64,000 bases of DNA from positions 186,001 through 250,000 of the forward strand of contig JAMYHX010000010.1 in assembly GCA_025529335.1 (NCBI GenBank). The letters run 5' to 3'. A program made the translations under genes and the position numbers. This DNA comes from Rhizopus sp. PT2906. Its lineage: Eukaryota; Mucoromycota; Mucoromycetes; Mucorales; Rhizopodaceae. The notes below the pieces were generated by a model that was not told the origin of the DNA, searched no databases, and worked only from the letters and a program-made list of their open reading frames with translations. Below are positions 55,301 to 64,000 of this stretch, one piece after another. Position 1 is the stretch's first letter; every line of letters starts with the position of its first letter.

Positions 55301-55489
55301 CTGACTTAATACCAACTGTGCGATTTTTATTATTATTATTATTATTTATATAGTTGTTCAAGTCTAAGCTATGTTACCCTCATGAATTAGATCTTCTTCT
55401 TCAGAATCAGACCAGCCAGCTCGTGAAGGATCTAAGGTTGCTCCAAGTTGCTTTAGACGCCTTTTCGCTTGCTTATGCTTTGGAGGCAT
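49306..55489 (-). CDS. VWA8: von Willebrand A domain protein 8 (VWA8), giant AAA+ ATPase
   Basis: About ten exons; the largest runs 50733-54443. The start is MPPKHKQAKRRLKQLGATLD. The product carries three AAA+ modules: LGQDIFLLGPPGPLRR with KAERNVLPILNNLLENREMA; ICLLGTQKGVGKSALVRQFA; and LLLIGNQGVGKNKLADYFL with Walker B TILVVDEADKA. After a beta-propeller-like region and a Gly/Ser-rich linker (about 50520-50610) comes a C-terminal VWA domain with a MIDAS DLSAS. The match to animal VWA8, a peroxisome/mitochondrion-associated protein, is strong along the length. The exact role is poorly known even in animals. An upstream in-frame Met (55567) would add a hydrophobic leader. Confidence 0.9.
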
Positions 55490-56358
55490 TTTAATATAAA
55501 ATGAAAAAGAAGAAGAGTAATATAGCACTGAATAGTCCCCAGTTTTATCCTTTTTGCATATTATCAATTCTATATTGAAAAAATACCGCTTACAAATAAA
55601 TTTTCACATGGTTCTTTCAAAGAAAAAAAAATGGTAGAACGCTGATCAAGGGCACTTGATTCCTTCAACAAAGCTTATATCTTTTCTTGTCAACACACTC
55701 ATTTATCAATGACAACCTTATGACTCCTTGCTGAAATAAGAGTATTGAGATCAAAGCTATCTCCTATGACGTCTGTTGAGTTAAATAAAAGCATTTTACA
55801 GCTTATGTCCTTCTTTTGGGACTCTGTTCTTGAGGATTATTAGGCTCTACCATTCTTCCGGTTGGTTGAAGAGTAATATATTATCATTCCTCTAAGCTCA
55901 AACTATCTCCCTCGAGTTTAAAAATACAATGTTAATATGATCTTTGGTCCTCATTGCTCGTTTACTGTCATTATACTTGTCAGGCTCATCCTGTTTACTG
56001 TTGCTAGGTATTTAATTTCAGGCCTCATATCCATGGTACTCTACTTTATGCCTTTATCTAATGTATGTAGAAATGGACAGCATTATGCTAAGCACAGAAA
56101 GACAATGAGTTCTTACAAATCAACCTTTCATAAAGATATGATATTGATTATACAACTCAGATGGATATATTTCCCGGTTAATAATACATTAAAACAATGT
56201 TTAATTAAAGTCTTACTTGATCCTATTGTATCTCTTACGTTCCCTCCCTCTTTCTGGTCATTTAAATTAAAAAACGTCTATGTAAATGGCGTGTGTTCAA
56301 TCGAAAGAATGACCATTCTAAAAACATATTTATTAAGCATAAAGATGCTCTTTTATTT
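55490..56358. other. Intergenic region, no gene seen
   Basis: A 141-codon plus-strand frame at 55937-56362 encodes a hydrophobic, atypical sequence and overlaps the next gene's end; it has no recognisable domain. No other signal. Confidence 0.4.
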
Positions 56359-56873
56359 CTAATAAGGTGCATAAGGCGCAGGGCGATATGTAGTAATTCG
56401 AAAGTCGTAACTTCGATTCTCATCATCATCTTCATCCTCGCTTTCACCGTCTTCATCCTCTTCTTCTAATTCTGTCACTTTTATATAATATGTTCCATCA
56501 GGTGCATCGGCTACCCAAGTGAACATGAAATTTTCTCCACTGGTAGCAACTTCTTTTCCTCGAAAATCATTCAAGACTTGTACCAATCTATTTAACGTCA
56601 AGATAGATATTTACTGTTTTTATTTTGCAATTACCTGCCATCTCTAGAAGAATGAAGAGTAACGCGAATAGTAACATCGCTATCATGGGATACATCGGTC
56701 GCTACAAATTCGATAGGCATACCTGCCCAATACCCTGAGTTTGGCGGTGGATAAGCAAAATAGGATGAATCTGCGACAGTAGTGACTATCAGACAACAAA
56801 ATAAGATTACGTTAAATAACTACATAATAGTTAGCTTTGGATTAAAAATACAAACACATGAACTTACCTTCAT
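56359..56873 (-). CDS. Secreted Kre9/Knh1-like domain protein
   Basis: Three exons (56868-56873, 56635-56819, 56359-56587) give 139 residues. Exon 1 is only ATG AAG. With the acceptor at 56820 the second exon begins LFNVILFCCLIV, completing a signal peptide; the other nearby acceptor (TGATAG) would shift the frame. The mature part has YPPPNSGYWAGMPIEFVATD, a long beta-rich core and NFMFTWVADAPDGTYYIKVT, then an acidic run and SYDFRIT. The order P-x-x-G-x-W-x-A-G ... F-x-W ... Y-x-I ... F-x-I is that of the Kre9/Knh1 N-terminal (Ser-Thr-rich GPI protein) domain, linked to wall glucan assembly. There is no GPI signal. Confidence 0.6.
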
Positions 56874-57166
56874 GTTCAAATGAAATACAAAAAGAAAAGA
56901 AAATAAGGAGATGCTCTTTTATATAAAGTCAAAGGTAGAAAACTTCATTTACCATAAAGCACCTTTTTCTCCCTAGTTTCATTTTCTGTTACAGATTCTC
57001 CTTACAGGTGCGCAAAGACATAACCAAACTAGATGAGAAGGCTCAAGGAGAGTGAAGGGAGAGAGAAAGAGAGAAAAAAAGAGCAAGGAGATAAAAGTCG
57101 ATAACGATCGACAATGCCTTCTATGTGTCATTAAAGATATATTACAGATTTATTTTACAAAAGTGT

Positions 57167-58787
57167 CTACTTGTAACACTGTTCTACAGCAGGCCAAGTA
57201 GGATGATGCATTATTTTGTGATGTTCGTTGGCAAATACATCATATACCGACGGTAGATTTTCTAGATAAATTTTGTGTACAGGCAAAAGACTCCCGTTAT
57301 CTGCGCCTGGGAAGGCAGGCTTGACCCAGGGTGGAGGTGGGCCGACGGTCATAAGTTTTTCATCCAAAAACCCTTCATATTCATCAAAAACGGTATAGTC
57401 AAAGGTTTTAAATTTTTCCTCAAGTAATTTCAAGTCTTGACTGTATCGTCGATCTTGTTGTAACTGTCCATAGCTCGCTCTCCTCTGGCACCGGTAAAGC
57501 CAACCAGCAACGCCATCTGGTGGTTGTAGGTCTGTATTTGTGATGACAGGATTAACTGTCTCTTCATCTTTATGTTCGGGTATATACAAAGGCAGACTTT
57601 GTTTAGTATCAATGCTGTACCAGTCAACGGGTTTAAAAAACGGATGAGACATGATCGACCTCCATCCAGAACTGATGCCGTGTCCTAATCTTTTCTTTGC
57701 GTCCTTTTCCAAAAACTATATGCATAAACAGATTAGAATATATATATATATCAAGCGGGGACCATTCTTACGCTTTTAAGAGCTGATAGACAATTCAAAG
57801 AGACATTTGATGGAGGGTATGGAATAGGATTATATACCACTTGTTTCTTTAGTTCTTCAATATTATTACAGTTAGACCATGGTCGCTAATATAGAAAGGT
57901 TATTTAAAATAATATAAAGGAAAGTGATGAAGTTACCTTTCCATAAACACATTCGTAAAATGTAATACCAACACTCCACCAATCGACGTCTTCATCGTAA
58001 CCATTCCCTTTGAGCATTTCTGGAGCTATTGAATATAACAATAATGTAAGGGATAGACGCAAACAAATAAACAACGCTGATTACCAAAATAAGCAGCCGT
58101 GCCAGACAAAGAAATCAAGGGTTTGTTTGAGGGTATCTCGCAAGCAATATTAAAATCGCTTAGATGAATGTGTCCTTCTTTATCCAGTAATATGTTGTCT
58201 GGTTTGATATCCCTTTTTTTTTTCTAATTAATGCAAGATTCACTTTAATATTTATCTGTTTTACCTATGCACTATTCCTTGTGAATGCAAATACTTGACA
58301 GCACAAACCAGTTCTGATATCCAAAACCGAATAACTTGTTCATTGTGCTGTTTATGTGTAATATGAAATCTTAGATCTCCAGCTATCCTTTAATGCAAAA
58401 CAAAGAATGAATGATGTAAACATCAATACTATGCTTTTGCTTACATCAGATCCATTGCCATATAGATTGAACTTGTGTCTTGAAACGCAAAGCGCATGTT
58501 ACAAATCAGCGGATGATCCAGATTTTCTAGTATTTTTCTTTCTCGAATCACATTAAACACTGCGCCCATTTTTATGCATTTTTCTTTATTGATGACTTTT
58601 AATGCATACAGTCTTTTTCGTTGCGCATGCTGCACTTTATAGACTTTACAAAACCCTCCTTGCCCAATCGTCTTTATTATTTTGAACCGTGACATGTTGA
58701 CTATTTACTGTCACTAAATGTGCTATATTATGTTTAAGAATTACCTTCTTGAGAATCATCGTTAGAGTTGCTATAAATATTTCCCAT
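57167..58787 (-). CDS. AGC-type Ser/Thr kinase, YANK/STK32-like
   Basis: About eight exons; the first, 58745-58787, encodes MGNIYSNSNDDSQE. The Gly-2 and Ser-6 fit an N-myristoylation signal, as in animal STK32 kinases. The kinase domain begins FKIIKTIGQGGFCKVYKVQ. It then shows YALKVINKEKCI (Lys), HPLICNMRFAFQDTSSIYMA, IVHRDIKPDNILLDKEG (catalytic loop), SDFNIACEIP (DFN in place of DFG, also a YANK trait), and APEMLKGNGYDEDVDWWSVG. A C-terminal extension of about 150 residues follows, without the AGC hydrophobic motif that I could recognise. Substrates are unknown. The HBS1 fragment starts only 190 bp upstream of the start codon, on the other strand. Confidence 0.82.
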
Positions 58788-58976
58788 TTCAGGCCGTCAA
58801 GTAGAGGAAATAAAGAGAGAGAAAAAAAAGAAAAAGAAATGAAAATAGGGAAAAGAAAACAAATGAACTGTATACATTTATATGTATACATGACGCCTAT
58901 CAACGACCCTTATCACATGATCATATATATCTTTCTCCCTTGTTGCTTTCTTTGGCAGGTACAATGTTTCGCGTTT

Positions 58977-59849
58977 GAGAAAACCTAGTAAAGAAGAGCC
59001 AGTTGCCTGAATTGACAAGTTGGTACCATGGGCCAACACTGATGGAAGAGATCGATCGGTTTGAACCACCTACACGATTACTAGACAAACCATTGAGAAT
59101 GCGAGTGACTGACTTTTTCAAGGGAGGTATTGGAAGTAGCGGAGGCGTATCTGTTGCAGGTCAAATTGAAGCTGGATCCGTGCAGATCGGAGAACAAGTC
59201 ATGGTTGTACCAGGAAACGAAACTGGGTATATTAAATGTAAGTTTTGTTGGGGGCAGGGAGGGGGGGGGAGGGAGGAAGAAAAGCTAAAGAATGTTTTCA
59301 AACATTGTAATACCTAGCATTACAAGTTGATGATGAGTCTACGACATGGGCTGTTGCAGGAGATTCAGTCATGATGACCTTGACTCATCTTGATATTCTA
59401 AATTTAAGGTAATTGTACATGGATACAGCAAATGATGAACAAAGTACCTGATAAATCTTAGCAACGGTTGCGTCCTCTGTACGCCATCAAATCCTGTCCC
59501 TATTACGAGCTCATTTGAAGCTCAAATTGTAGTATTTGATGTGCGCGTTCCTCTAACACTTGGATACCAGGTCGTGCTTCATCTTGGTAGTTTGAATGAA
59601 CCAGCCTCTCTTACTAAATTGGTGGAAGTATTAGATAAGTCAACAGGAGAAGTCGTCAAGAGGAGCCCACGATGCCTGACAAAAGGAATGACGGCCAAGG
59701 TTCAAATCAAGCTGTCTCAACGAACTATTCCGTTGGAAACATTCAAGGATAACAAACAATTGGGTCGTATCATGTTGCGCAAGGGCGGTGAAACTGTAGC
59801 AGCAGGCGTAGTTACGGAGGTAAACTATAGAATAGATTCATTTGCTTGA
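58977..59849 (+). pseudogene. Truncated duplicate of HBS1 (3' part)
   Basis: It contains HBS1 domain II and III coding sequence in three segments (58979-59237, 59318-59408, 59462-59849), identical to the intact copy at the window's right end. It begins in the middle of the G domain at GENLVKKSQ. At the junction the HBS1 frame meets TGA (58976-58978), so there is no start and no G domain. Splice sites and the normal stop are retained. It may be transcribed from the YANK gene's divergent promoter region, but it cannot make a functional GTPase. Confidence 0.9.
59242..59279 (+). other. G-rich run in HBS1 intron
   Basis: The intron contains GGGGG, a GGG-containing step, a run of nine G, then AGGGAGG. 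At least four G-runs of three or more lie within about 35 nt, so a G-quadruplex in DNA or RNA is possible. The mirror copy is at 63591-63628. Confidence 0.6.
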
Positions 59850-60053
59850 ATGACTCATTACATGCTGTATAGATTTTATCCTTTGGATCATAGAGTATAT
59901 AAAATAAACGTCATTATTATCACAAAGTGTACTACCATCAGTACTATCTAATGATGTAGTTTGGTGTAACGAGGTCAATGTGGTATGGATCATTCCTTCT
60001 ACAACCCCCCCTCCTTAGTCGTATTACAGTGTTTCGCCACCAATAAAAAAAAT

Positions 60054-60209
60054 CTAAAGTCTAATAAAACGTTCTTGTCTTGAATAGAATTTATGACGAA
60101 TCCAGCCTTGACAGTCTTTTGGTGTAACTTTGTTGCATCCTTCTTCAAGAACCACATTCTTCCCAAGAGGTGTTTTACGTACTTTGCCCTTATTTTTTGA
60201 AATTAAACA
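60054..60209 (-). pseudogene. Relic of DDE (IS630/Tc1-like) transposase C-terminus, left arm
   Basis: The 51 codons up to the stop at 60054 read SKNKGKVRKTPLG, then LEEGCNKVTPKDCQGWIRHK, then a basic end. This resembles the end of fungal DDE_3-type transposases: W-SKIK-x-x-x-R-x-x-L, then VTxxDCxGWIxH. The upstream catalytic part is missing. The same sequence is mirrored in the right arm, so it was part of the duplicated unit. The family call is from motif memory. Confidence 0.5.
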
Positions 60210-60442
60210 TGTTTTCGACATTTGTTTTGGACGTACGTACACCGTGCCATTCAAAGCTATACTTCCCTCCATAACAAATTAATACATGCATACACCGGGA
60301 GATATCGATTATTTTCTTCTACGTTTTGCAATGTCAAATCAATAAGTCTATCTCTCACAAAGGTATATTGTATGTTTAATTGCCAATTTGAAAAAAAAAA
60401 AAAAAAAAAAAGAAAAAAAAAGAAAAAGGGCACTGCAAAATG

Positions 60443-62421
60443 CTCTTTTGAAAGGAAACTGAAGGCTGTTCAAGTGAAAAATGAATTATACAATTCGATT
60501 TATATCTGAATGCTACAGCTCAAAGTAGCATATAGTTTATAGAACGTACTTTTAACAATAGTTTGTTTATGCCTTACCACTCTATGAGCTTTATATCAGC
60601 AAACATATAGTTTATAGTAATGTATTGAATACATTTATACTTTGCTCATGATATGTTGTTTATTTGCTTTTAAAAGTAGTAAATTGGATTTACATTGCAA
60701 GTAGAACCTTACCTGACAGCATTTGGATATTTTCTACCAAATTAGTAGAATCGTACTACTCACTTATAGTATTACATCTTGTTTCATAAAACAGATGCCT
60801 TAATATACTCTGACTTTGCCTTCTATGACAATAGCTGTTGTGTTTAAATGTTTTTGCTCTCATTAAATCCACTCTCATTAATTTCATTGTAGCTTGGATT
60901 CTTGTGAGCTTCTCAGTGTTAAGTTGACCAATAGTACTAATAAGGATGTGGCTGTATCCATTGGCATTGATGCAGTTCGATGTTGTACATGTCTTCAATG
61001 TAGTAACTTAAATGATTTAGAAAAAAAAAAAGTATTTATTCTTAATGTAAAAAGACAGTTGTAAAAGTCATTTCAAGAAAATGTATCATTTATCAAAGAT
61101 TATTTCCAAAAGCCAATGTTTTGCAAAGAAAACTTAAAAGAGATGAAAAAAAAAAAGGTCAGCAACGATGCCAAAAGACTTCTAAAGGTTCTGGTTGCTG
61201 CTGTAACGACATTCTTCAGGTCAGATATTGACCATCAGAACAAGGGCCAGGCACTCATAGAAACCATCAAATACCAGAGCAGCTTGCAAAGACCCGCAGT
61301 AACAGACGTACCGTTGGGGTATGCATTAGCTGAGCCTTGTCAATTGTCAACTAGCTTATGTACCCCTTTGCGCCAGCCAGCCAGCAGGAAGCATCATCAA
61401 CAATCTGCCACAGCTGTGATCTCAGATAACTAGCTCTCAACTAACCACTAGCCCCCTGTAAAGATTCCAGTCGAATGTCCATAACTCTCCTTTTGGCTGC
61501 CTGAAAGCTTCCAGTTGAGTAATGAAACGAACGAAAGTTGTCAGTCCAGGACACGTATTGAGCATCATAGAAAGAGATTGCATAGAAATCATTGAACACA
61601 CAATCATCGCCTTGCTGAGTAAGTTTATAAAAAAAAACTTACCTTGACCAAAGAGAACCAGTAAGACCAGAAGGAACCAAAAAGAGTATAAGAAAATAAA
61701 GAGAAAGAAAGAGAGAAAAAAAGGGAAGAAGGCAAATTTCTCTCTTTTTATACCTTTTTCTTAGTTGTGTGAAGTTATTGTTTTCAATAAACAAGGTTTA
61801 CTCCTTTCAAGAAAATAAGGTTTACGCTCACATTTTTGTTTATTTCTAAAGTGTTTCATGACTTTTATACTTTTTCTATTCATTCAAATTGTCGCTTGTA
61901 TTTATACTTTAATGAAGTTATTCACTTTTATTTTTATATAATAAATGATGAAAGGACAATAAATTTCATGCGTCCTTTGTTTATATCGCGCATCCTTGGA
62001 CTTATTTCCTAGCCTTGGTCTCTCTCACACACACACTATTTGTGTTACTCTGTCAAATCCTTCTTTTTTTTGCCCTTTGACCTTTTACTAGTAAAGACTA
62101 GATAAATACTATTTTGTAGTAGTTGCTATATGCTTTATTTGCTATAAAGCAAGTTATACAAAATCAAAAGAACGCCACCATCAAAAATGGTAATAACAAA
62201 TGATAGACGCGTTTCGAAGCTCTGTTAACCCATGAAAAAAATTATAGCTATATTTTGAGCAAGTCTAGACGCGACCATCTGGGGAAGATCAGGGTATACA
62301 CCGTACTTCCTCAAATCCTCTTGTATAGCAGCCCTGAGTAGTTTCTGAATTAAACCACAAATAGCCTTGACAAACTTTTGTTCTGCAGTTTGGAGGGGAG
62401 TATTGCCTTTTTTGGATTTTG
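60443..62421. other. Spacer between inverted-repeat arms
   Basis: About 2 kb of AT-rich DNA. It holds coding-like pieces without starts: minus 60756-60998 (IQATMKLMRVDLMRAKTFKH), plus 61116-61433, minus 61441-61614 (FNDFYAISFYDAQYVSWTDN) and minus 62225-62430 (QKFVKAICGLIQKLLRAAIQ). A TATA-like GGTATAAAAAG on the minus strand (61744-61754) is followed by a CT-rich tract. No complete gene could be assembled. Confidence 0.45.
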
Positions 62422-63893
62422 CAGTGCCCTTTTTCTTTTTTTTTTTCTTTTTTTTTCTTTTTTTTTTTTTTTTTTTTTTCAAATTGGCAATTAAACATAC
62501 AATATACCTTTGTGAGAGATAGACTTATTGATTTGACATTGCAAAACGTAGAAGAAAATAATCGATATCTCCCGGTGTATGCATGTATTAATTTGTTATG
62601 GAGGGAAGTATAGCTTTGAATGGCACGGTGTACGTACGTCCAAAACAAATGTCGAAAACATGTTTAATTTCAAAAAATAAGGGCAAAGTACGTAAAACAC
62701 CTCTTGGGAAGAATGTGGTTCTTGAAGAAGGATGCAACAAAGTTACACCAAAAGACTGTCAAGGCTGGATTCGTCATAAATTCTATTCAAGACAAGAACG
62801 TTTTATTAGACTTTAGATTTTTTTTATTGGTGGCGAAACACTGTAATACGACTAAGGAGGGGGGGTTGTAGAAGGAATGATCCATACCACATTGACCTCG
62901 TTACACCAAACTACATCATTAGATAGTACTGATGGTAGTACACTTTGTGATAATAATGACGTTTATTTTATATACTCTATGATCCAAAGGATAAAATCTA
63001 TACAGCATGTAATGAGTCATTCAAGCAAATGAATCTATTCTATAGTTTACCTCCGTAACTACGCCTGCTGCTACAGTTTCACCGCCCTTGCGCAACATGA
63101 TACGACCCAATTGTTTGTTATCCTTGAATGTTTCCAACGGAATAGTTCGTTGAGACAGCTTGATTTGAACCTTGGCCGTCATTCCTTTTGTCAGGCATCG
63201 TGGGCTCCTCTTGACGACTTCTCCTGTTGACTTATCTAATACTTCCACCAATTTAGTAAGAGAGGCTGGTTCATTCAAACTACCAAGATGAAGCACGACC
63301 TGGTATCCAAGTGTTAGAGGAACGCGCACATCAAATACTACAATTTGAGCTTCAAATGAGCTCGTAATAGGGACAGGATTTGATGGCGTACAGAGGACGC
63401 AACCGTTGCTAAGATTTATCAGGTACTTTGTTCATCATTTGCTGTATCCATGTACAATTACCTTAAATTTAGAATATCAAGATGAGTCAAGGTCATCATG
63501 ACTGAATCTCCTGCAACAGCCCATGTCGTAGACTCATCATCAACTTGTAATGCTAGGTATTACAATGTTTGAAAACATTCTTTAGCTTTTCTTCCTCCCT
63601 CCCCCCCCCTCCCTGCCCCCAACAAAACTTACATTTAATATACCCAGTTTCGTTTCCTGGTACAACCATGACTTGTTCTCCGATCTGCACGGATCCAGCT
63701 TCAATTTGACCTGCAACAGATACGCCTCCGCTACTTCCAATACCTCCCTTGAAAAAGTCAGTCACTCGCATTCTCAATGGTTTGTCTAGTAATCGTGTAG
63801 GTGGTTCAAACCGATCGATCTCTTCCATCAGTGTTGGCCCATGGTACCAACTTGTCAATTCAGGCAACTGGCTCTTCTTTACTAGGTTTTCTC
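62422..63893. repeat. Right arm of the inverted repeat
   Basis: The reverse complement of 58977-60442. The outer edge at 63893 lies inside the intact HBS1 coding sequence, so this arm is the source and the left arm the copy. The inner edge is in a long T tract at about 62434-62479, which is more interrupted than the matching A tract in the left arm. Confidence 0.93.
62661..62816 (+). pseudogene. Relic of DDE transposase C-terminus, right arm
   Basis: Mirror image of the fragment at 60054-60209 with identical sequence. It lies just downstream of the intact HBS1 gene, about 200 bp past its stop codon, in convergent orientation. Confidence 0.5.
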
Positions 63894-64000
63894 CGGTTAA
63901 CCCTGACACGGGTACATAGCTGATATTATTCTTTTTGAATCCGATCTGCAAAAGATATGCATTCAACTTGAACCGTATCTCTTCAAACCGCTCCTGACTC
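63021..64000 (-). CDS. HBS1: HBS1 ribosome-rescue GTPase (3' part; runs off window)
   Basis: Segments 63021-63408, 63462-63552 and 63633-64000 (open at the window edge) encode the end of the G domain and domains II-III of an eRF3/eEF1A-like translational GTPase. Landmarks are YVPVSGLTGENLVKKS, SQLPELTSWYHGPTLMEEID, DKPLRMRVTDFFKG, VPGNETGYIK, STTWAVAGDSVMMTLTHLDI and RKGGETVAAGVVTEV. Compared with eEF1A the sequence matches HBS1 better, for example in the ESTTWAVAGD and TLGYQVVLHLGS regions. HBS1 with Dom34/Pelota splits stalled ribosomes. The N-terminal half lies beyond 64000. This copy is identical to the truncated one through the shared region. Confidence 0.88.

Larger units (their letters stand above)
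58977..60442. repeat. Left arm of a large inverted repeat
   Basis: This arm is the reverse complement of about 62422-63893. Matching positions add up to 122870 from 58977 to about 60390, with no indel. The open frames compared (59541-59849 with 63021-63329; 60054-60272 with 62598-62816) are identical. Similarity stops abruptly at 58977 (GAGAAAACC retained, the bases before it differ) and ends just past a poly-A tract, at GGGCACTGCAAAAT (60429-60442). The poly-A length differs between arms. Confidence 0.93.

Noticed and set aside
55937..56362. 141-codon plus-strand frame
   Set aside because: Hydrophobic and atypical composition, no domain, overlaps the 3' end of an opposite gene; likely chance.
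61615..61642. 28-nt intron between GTAAGT and CAG in the palindrome spacer
   Set aside because: Too short for a spliceosomal intron; the segment is itself a small inverted repeat (GTAAGTTT and TAAACTTAC).
62225..62482. Lys-rich 85-codon frame as a gene
   Set aside because: The start lies in a homopolymer and only the last about 60 residues look protein-like; kept as a relic.

Overview
The window looks like nuclear DNA of a filamentous fungus of the Mucorales (Mucoromycota; Mucor/Rhizopus-like). The evidence is AT-rich spacers, genes broken by many 48-70 nt GT-AG introns, a CotH-family secreted protein, a UDP-glucose dehydrogenase, a Swd3/WDR5, VWA8, THOC7 and HBS1 set typical of an early-diverging fungus, and relics of mobile-element families that are abundant in Mucorales. 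There is no bacterial, phage or organelle block and no CRISPR array. Exon boundaries were worked out by hand from splice signals, reading phase and family knowledge; none was checked against transcripts.

Layout. 0-5.5 kb: sparse DNA with a coding relic, a small secreted DPNA-repeat protein, a polyglutamine protein and THOC7. 5.5-12 kb: compact, with a MIC12-like MICOS subunit, SUA5, an NVJ2/TEX2-type lipid-transfer protein, a coiled-coil protein and a Sel1-repeat (Skt5-like) protein. 12-17 kb: a decayed Crypton/Ndc10-like recombinase, the succinate-fumarate carrier SFC1 and tRNA-Lys(TTT). 17-27 kb: UTP4, an acyl-CoA-binding ankyrin protein, a LITAF-domain protein, UDP-glucose dehydrogenase, a second relic and a voltage-gated proton channel. 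27-38.5 kb: a RING/TRAF zinc-finger protein, an unassigned helical protein, DSCC1, a seven-TM protein, a CotH protein and PAM16. 38.5-49.2 kb: a VAMP7-type R-SNARE, a third relic, a glycine-rich protein, an ankyrin protein, WDR5, a second seven-TM protein and succinate-semialdehyde dehydrogenase. 49.3-58.8 kb: the very large VWA8, a Kre9/Knh1-like secreted protein and a YANK/STK32-type kinase. 58.9-64 kb: a large inverted duplication containing the 3' part of HBS1.

How the genes relate. There is no pathway operon. Several products share compartments: mitochondria (MIC12-like, SFC1, PAM16, SSADH, VWA8 and probably SUA5), cell wall or surface (UDP-glucose dehydrogenase, CotH, Kre9/Knh1-like, Sel1/Skt5-like, DPNA protein), nucleus and RNA (THOC7, UTP4, WDR5, DSCC1), membrane traffic and contacts (VAMP7, NVJ2-like, LITAF) and ribosome rescue (HBS1).

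Most notable: (i) a near-perfect inverted repeat with arms of about 1.47 kb that duplicates part of HBS1 plus a transposase relic and leaves one copy truncated; (ii) introns that interrupt start codons (WDR5 A|TG, PAM16 ATG|) and micro-exons of 10 and 14 nt; (iii) several decayed coding relics in the spacers; (iv) two orphan seven-TM proteins and a proton channel. I did not find a convincing new multi-gene system.
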